Source: Closterium sp. NIES-65
Lineage: Eukaryota > Streptophyta > Zygnematophyceae > Desmidiales > Closteriaceae
Assembly: GCA_948144175.1 (NCBI GenBank)
Contig: CANXME010000543.1
Location: 28,066-92,065, forward strand
Reading direction: 5' to 3'
DNA: 64,000 nucleotides
In this document: positions 10,239 to 21,791 of the stretch, piece by piece
Numbering within the stretch: the first letter of the stretch is position 1
Layout of the letters: the number at the start of each line of letters is the position of its first letter
Program-made: the position numbers and the translations under genes
The notes under the pieces: model-generated
Told to the model about the DNA's origin: nothing
The model's database searches: none
Seen by the model: the letters and a program-made list of their open reading frames with translations, nothing else

Positions 10239-10839
10239 TGGTATTCAGAGCACGTACTTTCCTGCTGACTTCCTGCTTCCGCTGCCTATCGTCCTGCCGC
10301 GCGCCTCGGGCGCGCGGCGTGGCGCACGGCGATTTTCTGCCCGCCGTGCGCCCTGGCCGCGCGGCATCTTCCTGCCCCGCGCGTGGCCTGCCCTCACGCC
10401 GCCTGCGCGCTTGCCTCACGTCCACGGGCGGGCCTGTTTTGCCCGCGCGTACCCTCCACTTCGCGGCGCCCTGCGAGGCGCCGCTCCTGCTCGTCGCGAC
10501 GCACCTGCGGGACCCGGGCGTCGCTGCTCCTGCTCGTCGCGACGCCCCTGCAGGACCCGCACAGCGTCGCCTTGCTCGTCGCGACACCACTGCGGGATCC
10601 GCGGGGCGTCGCCACTGCTCGTCGCGGCGCCCCCTGGACGCCGCTCTTGCTCGTCGCGGCGCCCATGGGGCGTCGCCCCTACTCGTAGCGGCACCCCTTG
10701 GGCGCCGTTCCTACTCATCGCGGCGCCCTCCCCCCTGGCCACCGCCTCTGCCTCACCTCTGCCCGCGCCAGCGTTGCAGCCGAGCGCGGGCCTACCTTGC
10801 ACCAGCGCCGCCCCTGGACCTCAGCAGTAGCCCCTGGAG

Positions 10840-11200
10840 TAGCCGCCCCAGCAGCAGCAGCCCCTTGAGCCGCCGCCCCAACAGCAGCAGCCCCTGGAGC
10901 CGCCGCCACTGCAGCGGCCGCCCCAGCAGCAGCAGCGCCTGGAGCAGCCGCCCCAGCAGCAGCACCCCCTGGAGCCGCCGCCCCAACAGCAGCAGCCCCT
11001 GGAGCCGCCGCCACTTCAGCGGCCGCCCCAGCAGCAGCAGCGCCTGGAGCAGCCGCCCCAGCAGCAGCAGCCCCTGGAGCCACCGCCACTACAGCGGCCG
11101 CCCCAGTAGCAGCAGCGCCTTGAGCAGCCGCCCCAGCAACAGCAGCCCTTGGAGCAGCCGCCCCAGCAACAGCAGCCGACCCTGGACCCCGCGAGCCGCC
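10840..11200 (+). repeat. CAG-rich repeats in E3
   Basis: Imperfect repeats of CCGCCCCAGCAGCAGCAG alternate with CTGGAGC-type segments. One forward frame would read Pro/Gln-rich, but it has no ATG at its start and no recognisable domain. Confidence 0.8.
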
Positions 11201-11274
11201 CCAGCAGCAGCCCACGGCGCCGACCCCACAGCTGTATGCACGCCGCTCCTGGACTCGGTACGGCTGCCCGTGCC

Positions 11275-12775
11275 TGTGCTGCCTGTTGCTGCCTGATGCT
11301 GCCCGTGCCTGTGCTGCCTGTTGCTGCCTGATGCTGTCCGTGCCTGTGCTGCCTGTTGCCGCCCGTTGCTGCCCGTGCCTGTGCTGCCTGTTGCCGCCCG
11401 TTGCTGCCCGTGCATGTGCTGCCCGTTGCCGCCCGTTTCTGCCCGTGCGTGTGCTGCCCGTTGCCGCCTGTTGCTGCCCGTGCCTACGCTGCACGTTGCC
11501 GCCCGTTGCTGCCCGTGCCTGTGCTGCCCGTTGCCGCCCGTTGCTGCCCGTGCCTGTGCTACCTATTGCTGCCTGTGCCTGTGCTGCCTGTTGCCGCCCA
11601 TTGCTGCCCGTGCCTGTGCTGCCTGTCGCTGCCCGTGCCTGTGCTGCCTGTTGCCGCCCGTTGCTGCCTGTGCCTGTGCTGCCCGTTGCCGCTTGTTGCT
11701 GCCCGTGCATGTGCTGCCTGTTGCTGCCTGTTGCTGCCCGTGCCTGTGCTGCCCGTTGCCGCCCGTTGCTGCCAGTGCCTGTGCTGCCTGTTGCTGCCTG
11801 TGCCTGTGCTGCCTGCTGCTGCCTGTGCCTGTGCTGCCTGTTGCCGCCCGTTGCTGCCCGTGCCTATGCTGCCCGTTGCTGCTTGTTGCCTCCCGTGCCT
11901 GTGCTGCCCGTTGCTGCCTGTTGCTGCCCGTGCCTGTGCTGCCTGTTGCCGCCCGTTGCTGCCCGTGCCTGTGCTGCCTGTCGCTGTCCGTGCCTGTGCT
12001 GCCTGTTGCCGCCCGTTGCTGCCTGTGCCTGTGCTGCCCGCTGCTGCCTGCTGCTGCCCGAGCTTGTGCTGCCCGTTGCCGCCCGTTGCTGCCCGTGCCT
12101 GTGCTGCCCATTGCCGCCCGTTGCTGCCCATGCCTGTGCTGCCTGTCGCTGCCCGTGCCTGTGCTGCCTGTTGCCGCCCGTTGCTGCCTGTGCCTGTGCT
12201 GCCCGTTGCCGCCTGTTGCTGCCCGTGCCTGTGCTGCCTGTTGCTGCCTGTTGATGCCCGTGCCTGTGCTGCCCGTTGCCGCCCGTTGCTGCCAGTGCCT
12301 GTGCTGCCTGTTCCTGCGTGTGCCTGTGCTGCCTATTGCTGCCTGTGCCTGTGCTGCCTGTTGCCGCCCGTTGCTGCCCGTGCCTGTGCTGCCCGTTGCT
12401 GCCTGTTGCTTCCCGTGCCTGTGCTGCCCGTTGCTGCCTGTTGCTGCCCGTGCCTGTGCTGACTGTTGCCGCCCGTTGCTGCGCGTGCCTTTGCTGCCTG
12501 TCGCTGCCCGTGCCTGTGCTGCCTGTTGCCGCCCGTTGCTGCCTGTGCCTGTGCTGCCCGCTGCTGCCTGGTGCTGCCCGAGCCTGTGCTGCCCGTTGCC
12601 GCCCGTTGCTGCCCGTGCCTGTGCTGCCCGTTGCCGCCCGTTGCTGCCCGTGCCTGTGCTGCCCGTTGCCGCCCGTTGCTGCCCGTGCCTGTGCTGCCCG
12701 TTGCCGCCCGTTGCTGCCCGTGCCTGTGCTGCCCGTTGCCGCCCGTTGCTGCCCGTGCCTGTGCTGCCCGTCGTG
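11275..12775 (+). repeat. 35-bp minisatellite forming the core of E3
   Basis: About 1.5 kb is built from three sub-blocks: TTGCTGCCCG (10 bp), TGCCTGTGCTGCCCG (15 bp) and TTGCCGCCCG (10 bp), joined in varying order with base variants. The usual period is 35 bp, which is not a multiple of three, so each reading frame cycles through all phases. All three forward frames stay open for hundreds of codons (up to 557). The products would be Cys/Ala/Pro/Val/Leu-rich strings without domain character; I treat them as by-products of composition. Confidence 0.9.
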
Positions 12776-13297
12776 CGCCCTGCTGCTGCCCGCGCCCTTG
12801 TGCGCTCTGGTCTGCCTGCGCCCTTGTGCGCTCTGCTACTGCTCCGCGCTCTTGCCCTGCACGCGCGGCTGCCCTGCCCGTGCCTATGCTGCCCCTGCTA
12901 TTCCCCCTCCCCCTTCTTTGTCTCCGTGCTGCGCGTGCAGCCGTGGAACGGAGGCTATGGGGGTGGCGGGTATGGGGGTGATGGGTGTGTGTGATCCCCT
13001 TCCCCTCCTCCTCCTTTCTCTCCCACTGCTGCAGCTGCCGCTGGGGGGGGGGTGGGTGTGAGGGTGTGGGGGAGCTGAGGGAGAGGTGCTAGGGTTGTCA
13101 AGGAGTGTGGAAGGGGGAGTTGGAGGACTGAGGAAGGTTCTAGGAAGCAGCCTCCTTGGAGCCAGCAGCTTCATCTGCCAGCAGCCTCTCCTCGTATAGT
13201 CCCTCCTCCTCACTTGCCCTCTTCTTCTGCTGCGCTTGGTGTACCCCTTCAGGGGGTGTCTCTGCATTAGCTTCTGCTGCAAGCATTTATGGGGGAG
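12776..13297. other. Unique 3' interior of E3
   Basis: GC-rich sequence after the minisatellite contains a G-run near 13045 and ends in a polypurine tract. No retroelement protein or other known domain is seen on either strand. Confidence 0.6.
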
Positions 13298-13523
13298 TGT
13301 CAGAATATATCTCTAACTACCTATAGCTGTAGTTAGTGTAGTTATTATAAACTTTGTTTGGTGGTGCACCCTCTTTGTTTCTTTGCTATATGTTGTTGCC
13401 AACCTATAGTGAAGCCCTCTTTCTCCTCTCTTAACTTTCTCGATATTCTCCTTACCCTAGAACTCGATCTACTAAGAACCTAAACTATGGCTTCTAAGCC
13501 AACCTATGCTTAAAACTTGAGCA
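13298..13523 (+). repeat. 3' LTR of E3
   Basis: It matches the 5' LTR over its full 226 bp with a small number of substitutions and is followed by the second GAGCC. Confidence 0.92.
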
Positions 13524-13528
13524 GAGCC

Positions 13529-15371
13529 GTCCGGGAAGGACACATGGTTCTTGGACAGTTGCTGCGGACAGCAAATGTGCTCCTCGGGACGCTTCGTTCA
13601 ACGCGAGCACCGACTTCAACGAGAAGTTGTCATCAAAGTCGCCAATAATCAGAACCTGCGCACACGACGACAAGGGATTGTGCAACTTCAGTCACGAGAG
13701 ACGAATGTCGTACTGCAAACGTCCAAGGTCCTAATAGCAGAAGGACTTGGCTATAACTTACTAAGCGTCAGTCAGTTGATGGCGAAAGGCATACACCTCG
13801 GAGCAGACAGCACCACCCAAGAATTCAAGTTGTTTCACGGGAGAGGAGTTCTCTACATCGGCAAAGCGGTCCTCAAGAACAACGTCTTCGTCCTTGATTT
13901 TGTCCCCGACCTCGGCACCGCCGATAGCGACGCCATCGTCAACTTCACCGACTGGACACACCCTCCAGACCTTGATCCAGACTTCAGCCCAGAAGGCTTT
14001 TGGTACTCACATACCATCCCTGAAGCAGAACGAACATGCGCGTTAGTGACAATACAACATTCAACAGCAGCAGAAACAACAACGGCAACAGAAGAGATAA
14101 TGCCGGCAGCAGCAGAAACAACAACGGCAGCAGCACAGACAACGCCGGCAGCAGCAGAAACAACATCGGCAGCAGCAGAGACATCATCGGCAGTAGCAGG
14201 AACAACAACAGCAGCAGCAACACCGACACCAGTCCTCGTTGACAAAGCACCACCACCACCCGCACAGCAACTGAATCCGGCTCAACGGGAAGTCCATAGA
14301 AGCGCAAACTTCACCGCCAGCTTCTACTCCAATTCCGACGCGTATCGACGCTCACCCGGACATCGCGCCTCCGAAGACACCTGGCACGCACGCATGGGAC
14401 ACCCAAGCAACACTATGTTAAACAACACAATAAGAGGAGGAATTCTTGATAAGGACTCGTTACTACTACTCGACGGCAGAGAACTTCAACGGGCACGAGG
14501 AACATGTCTTACCTGCCCCGAAGCCGACTTACCACATCGACCGTTCACTCCTCATCACAACCCGAGCGCACCCGCGTACGCACCACTCGAAAAGGTGTAT
14601 AGCGACATCCTCTACAATCGGGAACCAGGACAAGTAATATACAACTACACGATCACCTTCATTGACGCCGCCACCCGCTACGTCTGGCACCTAAACCTAC
14701 CCAGCCGCGACATGGCCCTCAAAGCATTCGCCGCTTGGCTACCAGTAGCAGAAAGAGAGTCGGGCGTAAAGCTGAAAAGCCTCCAGTCTGACGGCGGAGG
14801 AGAATACACCTCTCAGCGTTTCAAGCAGTACCTGGCGGAAAGGGGAATCAAGCAGCTCCTCTCTCTCCCCTACGCCCATCAGCAGCAAGGTGTAGCAAAA
14901 AGAATGAACAGGACTTTGCAGAACAGCATGCGCAAACTGTTACGTGGCATGCGGCTACCCAACCACCAGTGGCCAGCAGCTATGGACCACGCCGTCATGC
15001 TGCACAACTTGCTGTCGTCACCATCGCTTCCGAACAACGCATCACCGCATCTGCTATGGACAGGAAAACAGGGCAGCACAAAAATGTTACGAGTGTTTGG
15101 CTACATGGTACAGTACCGACCCCTAGCAGCACGAGCGGGCCGATTTTCACAACGCGCACAGTGGGGACTACACCTCGGCATCGAAAAGAACTACAACGCG
15201 TGGAAAATTTTTGACGTCCACTCCAAGGAAACAGTAGCAGCACGCGACGTCATTTTCTACGAACGACTCACGCTCCACACATACCTTGCCAACCTGCAAG
15301 AGGACCAAGATCCAACAGGTGGCTTCCGTGGTGATCGAGCCTTCGCCTCGGCAGCAGACGAAGCTGACTAG
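13529..15371 (+). pseudogene. E2 protease and integrase
   Basis: The frame continues from Gag across the E3 insertion. The protease motif reads WFLDSCCGQQM, so the usual DSG is DSC. The GAG-pre-integrase motif is TWHARMGHPS with a later CLTCPEA. The integrase core has SDILYN and LQSDGGGEY, but the third catalytic position reads GVAKRMNR where copia integrases have GVAERMNR, a Glu-to-Lys change. Downstream are the typical SPHLLWTG and VFGYMVQYRP segments. A TAG at 15369 ends the frame early, although similar sequence continues behind it. Confidence 0.87.
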
Positions 15372-15383
15372 GACGAGCAGAAT

Positions 15384-17194
15384 GTGACCAACGCATCAGA
15401 AGAAGCTGGACCCCTTCCATACTGCTCCGTCGACGTACCCATGGACGACGATAACCCTCGCAACAGCGTCAAAGCCGAAACCTTCTACTACTTCGCCGAC
15501 AACGGTTACGTAACACCTGCGACAGTCAACACCAACGAAGCAGAACGGTTAGGACCGAATTTCATACCGGATCCAGAAGAGGGAGATGAAGCAGCTTATC
15601 CCGAGGATGCAACTCTTCCCCGCTACTCACAGACTGGACTACAGATTCTCTGACTCGTCACCGCAGTCCACGGCAACACTCTTCCTATGGAGCCTACGAC
15701 GGTTCAGCATGCTCTGGGGGGGAACACAGGGAAAAATGGCGCGAAGCCATGGACAGAGAGTTAAGGGCGCTGGAGGAACGGAACACCTGGAAAGTTGTCC
15801 CCATCAGCACGGCAAGGAACAAGACCATTCTCACCAGGAAATGGGTCTTCCGTGTGAAGACGAAAGCCGACGGCACAATTGACAAATTCAAGGCACGATG
15901 GGTCGTGCGCGGCTTCGACCAAGAACACGGACGGGATTTTACTGAAACTTTCACGTCGGTTAGCCGCCACACTTCACTACGCATTCTCCTCGCAATTGCC
16001 GCCATGAAGAAGAAGAAGCTGCGGCGAATTGACGTCGCGAACGCGTTCCTCTACGCACCTGTCGACGCAAAGATCTTCGTGGAACTACCGCACGGTACTA
16101 ACGGAGAGCCCAACCAGGTTTGTCAGCTGCTGAAGTCGCTCTACGGAATCAAGCAAGCCCCGCAGCTATGGCAACAGTACCTACACGCTCGTCTCATTCG
16201 CATCGGGTTCCGCCAACTACCTCACGATCAAGGCATGTACCGGCTCACGAAAAACAACGACTATATCCTACTGATCGTCTACGTAGACGACTTACTCTAC
16301 GTCAGCTCCACTGACAGCATCACCACCTGGTTTGAAGGGGAGCTACAGAGGGACCTCACACTCACGGTTTCCTCCACCGTCACACAGTACCTCGGCTTGA
16401 ACATTCGAGAGGAAGAAGACGCGATTCACCTCAATGCCGCTAAGTACACCGACACCATCGCCAAACGCTTCGCACTCACACCTACCACCATTTTTACGCC
16501 CTACCGCTACACGACAGGAAACCACGAGGAAGGATCTACTCTACTCAAATCCGCCGGGATACGCGACTACCAGAGAAAGCTAGGATGCCTTCTCTTCGCA
16601 GCTGTTACCTGTCGCCCCGACCTCTCATACTCCGCAAGCCAGCTCGCCACTCATCTCAAGAGGCCTGAAGCAAAACACATGGCCGAACTCGACCGTGCTC
16701 TACACTATCTCGTCAGTACGCCAACGATCGGCTTAACATATTACAAGAACGCGACCACGCCGCCTAAGCTAATCGGTTACGTCGACGCAGATTACGCGGG
16801 CAACTCCGATAACAGACGATCGCGCACCGGCTACATCTATCGCTTCGCCCATCTCCTGGCAATCGAGCAAGCAGGAACTAATTGCTCTTTCGTCAACCGA
16901 AGCAGAATATATTGCACTCTGCTCAACCACCAAGGAAGGACTCTATCTTCGCGAGCTGTTGGAAGAAGCGAAGTTAGCTGAGTTACCCAACTTTACCCTG
17001 TTCTGCGACAACCAGTCAGCAATTCGCATCGCCAACAAAAACGGTTTTGCGAACAGGACGAAACACATCGCCCTGCGATACTTCTTCGTGAAGGACGAGA
17101 TCGAGAAGGGAAGACTCAAGCTGTCATACTGCCCCACGTCTGAGATGGCAGCTGACTACTTGACCAAGAAGCTCGGAAAGCATAAGTTCGAATA
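15384..17194 (+). pseudogene. E2 reverse transcriptase and RNase H, frameshifted
   Basis: A linker in the first frame (15384-15653) is followed by RT in another frame (15749-16981). RT has WVFRVKTKADG, FKARWVVRGFDQ, DVANAFLYA, GIKQAPQLW and the catalytic YVDDLLYV. RNase H begins at VDADYAGNSDNRRSRTGY. A frame change near 16850 then moves ISWQSSKQE, the Glu of STEAEY and FCDNQSAI back to the first frame, which runs to 17273. At least two frame changes are needed to read the enzyme through. Confidence 0.88.
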
Positions 17195-17251
17195 CTGCAT
17201 GCTGCTGACTGGACAAAGCCACGTCAATGACACTCCAGAAGCGAAGGGGAG

Positions 17252-17696
17252 TGTTGGAAACAATCAGTGTTAAGCGCTCCTGTCGTGTCGAAACACTAAG
17301 GCACAAGCGAAGTACTGCATACCGAGGCACCAGCGAGTCAACTCTCGGAGGTTGAAGTAACCGCTGGAGGTTACGCGAAAGTCAAAGGTCAGCGACCTTT
17401 TACCTGACAAATACAGTGCGACAGCAAGGACACACAACTGACTCGTTACAGAGCAGTTGCCCGAGTCGTCACTGTATCGAACCGCAACAGCAACAGTAAA
17501 ACAGGTATTAACTGTATCCCTTCGTATTCCTTGTACTCTTATATAAAACCTTGTACTTGCTTGTTTTAATTAACTTACTTTGCTCTCACATACTAGCACA
17601 AGGTGGTTCAGAATCTCCTTAAACGCTTCCGCTACTACATCACTCTACCTAGAGCTTAACCCTACCAAAGATCCTAAGGGGCATCTCGGCCCAACA
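17252..17696 (+). repeat. 3' LTR of E2
   Basis: A 445-bp uninterrupted LTR preceded by the purine-rich tract GAAGCGAAGGGGAG and followed by the GGTAG target copy. Confidence 0.93.
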
Positions 17697-17753
17697 GGTA
17701 GAAGGGTCACTTTCTGACAGCCCACAGATGACTCCAGGCTGGCAGCACGAGAC
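17697..17753. other. Spacer between E2 and E4 with their target duplications
   Basis: The 57 bp hold GGTAG (right duplication of E2) and GAGAC (left duplication of E4) with 47 bp of flanking DNA between them. The two elements are neighbours, not nested. Confidence 0.85.
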
Positions 17754-17863
17754 TGTCAAATGTTGTAGCCTGTAGTGAGGTTTGTCTTAGGGGGTACAGA
17801 AGTTAGGGTTTGTCATATGTACCCCAACCAACATCAATGCAACACTCATTCCTCATTCTGACA
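17754..17863 (+). repeat. 5' LTR of E4 (110 bp)
   Basis: It starts TGTCAAATG and ends TTCTGACA, so TGTCA and TGACA form the short inverted ends. Confidence 0.93.
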
Positions 17864-17989
17864 TGGTATCAGCTAGGTTAGGATCCTGTGGGATCCCGTT
17901 CCTCCGTTCTCCGTTCGTACCTCCCGAGCCTGATCCTACCTCTCGTTCGTACCAGTTTCGTAGTTACCGCGCCTAGTACCGAGCCTAGC

Positions 17990-18410
17990 GTCATCTCCCC
18001 CGTCGCGTCGCGCCCGTTCCCCCCCGTCCCGTCGCCCTGTCCCGTCGCGTCGCCCTGTCCCGTCGCCCTGTCCCGTCGCCCTGTCCCGTCGCGTCGCCCT
18101 GTCCCGTCGCGTCGCCCTGCCCTGTCCCGTCGCGTCGCCCTGCCCTGTCCCGTCGCCCTGTCCCGTCGCGTCGCCCTACCCCGTCGCGTCGCCCTGCCCT
18201 GTCCCGTCGCCCTGCTCCGTCGCGCCGCCCTGCCCCGTCGCGTAGCCCTGTCCCGTCGCGTCGCCCTGCCCCGTCGCGTCGCCCTGACCTTTCCCCCGTC
18301 GCGTCGCCCTCCCTAGGCCCTGGCCTGTCGCCCTTCCTAGGCCCTGGCCCGTCGCCCTACCCTAGGCCCTGGCCCGTTGCCCTACCCTACGTCTTGGCCC
18401 GTCGTCCTAG
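17990..18410 (+). repeat. GC-rich repeats in the E4 leader
   Basis: Imperfect repeats of CCCTGTCCCGTCG and CGTCGCGTCGCCCTG fill the untranslated leader, then shift to CCTAGGCCCTGGCC-type repeats near 18310-18380. Position and character match the leader repeats of E1 and E5, but the units differ. Confidence 0.82.
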
Positions 18411-18476
18411 CCCACTCTTCCGCTGCGACTGAGTCCTCTTCCCCCCCCGGTTGTTACTCGCCTGTTCGTTCTCACT

Positions 18477-21400
18477 ATGGCGACTCCGCGAGTTCTTCGT
18501 TTCGACGCCGACGGTAGACCCCTTGACTTTTCCGTCTGGCTTCTTCGCGCTCGTCGTCTGTTAGAGAGTCAGGTCCAGGGGGGCGAGACCCTCTGGTCAC
18601 ACGCTACTGGTGACCTCCCCGAGCCCCCCGAGCCTACAGCTTTAGGCCCTGCTCCTGACGATGCTGCTACGGCTCGCTTTGCCCGTCAGCGCGCTGACCG
18701 GACGGCTTGGACGTCGCGTGACGCTGCGGCCTGCATCGCACTCAGCAGCCTCCTCCCTGAGTCCGAGGAGGTCCACTTTACTCAGGTTCGCACCGCTGCT
18801 GCGTACCTCACTGCGATTAAGGCCCGCTACTCTACTCCCGCTACTGTCTCTCTCGGCCGTCTTTTCCTCCCGTTCCTGTTTCCTGATCTTGCCTCGTTTG
18901 AGCGCTCTGCTGACTTGATCGCTCACCTCCGCTCGCTTGACGCTAGTTACCGCGCTGCTTGCACTGAGGCACAGCTTGCACTGCTTCCTCCCCCCATGGC
19001 GATTACTGTCTATTTCATCGCCACTAGCCTCCCTGACCGCCTTGCCTCCGTTCGTGACGCGCTTCTGCTGAAGCACCCTAGTGAGCTGACTATCGAGGTC
19101 CTTGAGTCTGCACTCAAGGATGTCGAGAGCAACCTTCGTTCGGTAGCTGCCGCCTCTGGTACTGTATCCCCCCCACTCTTCCACGGGTGTACAGTCCCGC
19201 AGTTACCCACCTTCACTGCCTCTCTTGCCACTGCCGCTACTGACGCGACTGCGGCTGCTGTTACGACTGCGTCGCGGTCCCGCGGCAGGGGGGGCAAGAA
19301 AGGTGGTTCCGGTGGAGGTGGAGGCGGAGGTAGCGGAGGTAGTGGGGGTGCTGTTGCGACTGGCGGTGGTGGGAGTGCAGCGTCTGGAGAGACCCCTCGT
19401 GCAGCGGCCGGTGACTCCACTGCACCTGCTGGTGGCAGCGACCCTCGAGCTCGTCAGTCGCCTCCTGTACTGTCGGCCCCGCTAGGTGGAGCAGCGGCGT
19501 GGTACCAGGCTCAGCGTCAGCAGCACCTTCAGCAGCAGCAGCAGCCCCTTTCCTCCCAGCAGCCTCAGCAGCAGCAGCGTCAGCAGCTGGCTCCGGGGTC
19601 GGGGCTGCGTCAGCCCCAGCGCGGTGCTGCTTACCCTCCCTGCCCCTACCAGGTTCAGACGGGTCCTCGTCGGGGCCACCCTTGTGGCCGCTTTCACCCC
19701 CCTGGTCAGTGCTTTGCTCAGCTCACTGACACGGTCCGGTTGACCTACGGGGTTGGCGGTCCTGCTCCTGACTGGCTTCCACTGGTTCAGCGCTACGGCT
19801 CCGCTCTGTGGGGCATGTCTGCTGAGCAGTTAGTTGATCTGATTAGTGCTCCTCATGCTATGTATGCTGTTGTTGACTCTAGTGTTTCTGACTCTGTTTA
19901 CTCTGGTGTTGTTAGCTTAGGTGCTAGTCTTGCTGAGTTGCCTGTTGCTAGTGTAGGTACTTGTGTAGACTCTAGACCAGCGACTACCTCAGAGGACGCT
20001 TCGCTGTCGTTCACACTGGACTCTGGAGCCTCCCACTGCTTCTTTCGGGACAGCACGACACTTACACCACTTCCTGCGCCTGTTTCTGTAGCGTTGGCTG
20101 ATCCCACTACGGGACCAGTCACTGCACGTCACACTACCACTTTACCGTGTCCTGCTGCTCCCTCCGGGTCTCTCACTGGGTTTCACGTCCCCTCGTTCTC
20201 CCGGAACTTGGTGGGCGTGCGACCCCTCGTGAGTCAGCACGTGGGTGTGTGGTTGCTCACCACCGAGGACACTCGTGGTCGTCGTGTCAGCTGTCTCCAC
20301 TCCGACCGTGGGGGTGAGTTTCGCTCCAGCATTCTCGCTGGATTCTGTCGCGAGCAGGGCATTCGTCAGTCCTGGACGCTTCCAGAGTCCCCACAGCAGA
20401 ATGGGGTTGCTGAGCGCCGCATAGGCCTGGTCATGGAGATCGCCCGCACCTCCCTGACTCACGCCTGTGCCCCCCATTTTCTGTGGCCCTACGCGGTCAG
20501 GTACGCCGCGCACCAGCTGAACCTCTGGCCACGTGTCTCTCGACCAGAGGTTTCACCGACCAGTCTTTGGACAGGGTTCCCTGGTGTTGCGTCGCGGTTT
20601 CGTGTCTGGGGGTGCTTGGCTCTTGTCCGCGACACCTCCGCGGACAAGCTCTCGCCTCGTGCCGTCCCCTGTGTCTTCCTTGGTTTCCCTGAGGACTCCT
20701 CTGACTTCACCTTTTACCACCCTCCCTCTCACCGGTTCTTTGACTCCCGTGACGTCCGTTTCGAGGAGTCCACTCCGTACTACGTCAGGTACCCCAGTCG
20801 AGGTCTCCCGGTTCCTCCTCCCCCCCTCTTCCTGACTGCCGTTCCCCCTCCTGCTCCCCCGGTACAGCCTCCCCCCCCTGGTCCAGCCCCGTCAGGTGTG
20901 TCCCAGGCTACCCCTCCTCCTTCGGTAGCCCCTCCGGTACAGCCTCCCTCCCCACAGTCCTCCTCGCAGCGTGCCGCTGGTGCTAGCTCTCGAGAGGTTG
21001 GTGCGACGCCTGTTCCTGTACCGGTTTCAGGTTCTGGGGGTGCTGGAGTTAGAGCTGGAGTTGGAGCTGGAGTTGGAGCTGGAGTTGGCACTGGAGTTTC
21101 TGGTTCTGGGGGTGCTGGAGTTGGAGCTGGGGTTGGAGCTGGAGTTTCTGGTTCTGGAGTTGGAGCTGACCAGGTGGGTGCAGAGGACGCTTGTCGTCCG
21201 GGAGCTGGTGCTGGCCGCGCGGACACTGGGGGTGCTGCGTCTGGGGGTGAGGGTGCGCCTCCTTTGGGTTCAGGTGAGCCTGGGTCTGGAGCTGGTGTTA
21301 GTGCTGCCTCTGGGGGTGGTGAGCCTAGTTCTTCTGGAGTGGACTCTGGAGCTGCCGCTGCTTCGGACACTACTCCGCCCCCCCACCCCTACCCGACTAG

Positions 21401-21791
21401 GCACCAGGCTCGTGTTCGCCGTGCCCGTGACGATCAGCTGGCGTTGGAGAGAGAGGAGAGGGAGTTACAGCGGCTGGAGGAGCAGCAGCAGCAGCTGGAC
21501 CCGCAGGAGCAGCAGTCCCAGCAGCAGCCGCGTCCGCAGCAGCAGCAGTCGCAGCCGCAGCAGCAGCAGCCACTTCCTCCTCCTGTCTCGGGTCTTCGGA
21601 TCCTTGGTCTCCCCTCCCCTTCTCCTCCCTCCTCCGCCTCTCCTCCTGTCTACGGTCCCACGTTTCCTCCTCCTGACTCCTCCCCCGCTGTTTTCCCCAG
21701 TTCTCCGCCTTTGTCCTCTCCTCCTCCGTCTCGTTCTTGGGCTACTCGTCGCTCCCCTCGTGCTCGTCCCTCGTCTCCTTCCCTTCACTGA
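18477..21791 (+). pseudogene. E4 Gag-protease-partial integrase and linker
   Basis: A 1104-residue frame begins MATPRVLRFDADG. Gag is followed by Gly-rich and Gln-rich stretches and the atypical zinc-binding motif starting CPYQVQTGPRRGHPC. The protease motif is LDSGASHCFF. About 40 residues past the protease the sequence jumps directly to LHSDRGGEF; the GAG-pre-integrase domain and the integrase part with the first catalytic Asp (DVWGPA in E1) are missing, roughly 200-250 residues. NGVAERR retains the catalytic Glu. The linker has repeats rich in Gly, Val and Ala and a Gln-rich segment. The frame ends at 21791, and RT continues in the next frame. Confidence 0.9.

Larger units (their letters stand above)
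10013..13523 (+). mobile_element. Non-autonomous LTR element E3 with minisatellite body
   Basis: Two 226-bp LTRs (10013-10238 and 13298-13523, a few base differences) are flanked by the target duplication GAGCC (10008-10012 and 13524-13528). A primer-binding site TGGTATTCAGAGC follows the 5' LTR and a purine tract (TATGGGGGAG) precedes the 3' LTR. The 3.06-kb interior encodes no Gag, protease, integrase or RT in any frame. It is GC-rich unique sequence, a CAG-rich block and a long minisatellite. It must rely on another element's proteins and is best called a LARD-like non-autonomous retrotransposon. Confidence 0.9.
7861..17696 (+). mobile_element. Ty1/copia LTR retrotransposon E2, complete length, inactive
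   Basis: The element is bounded by a 5-bp target duplication GGTAG (7856-7860 and 17697-17701). Its LTRs are 445 bp; the 5' copy is stretched to 631 bp by a nested solo LTR and its duplicated target. A primer-binding site, Gag with a classical zinc knuckle, protease, integrase, RT and RNase H follow in copia order. The 3.5-kb element E3 lies within the Gag-protease frame. Three early stops, later frame changes and altered catalytic residues make it non-functional. Confidence 0.93.

Noticed and set aside
11286-12994. Open frames of 322-557 codons, rich in Cys, Ala, Pro and Leu
   Set aside because: They come from a 35-bp tandem repeat without stop codons; all three forward frames are open and none shows domain character or a sensible start.
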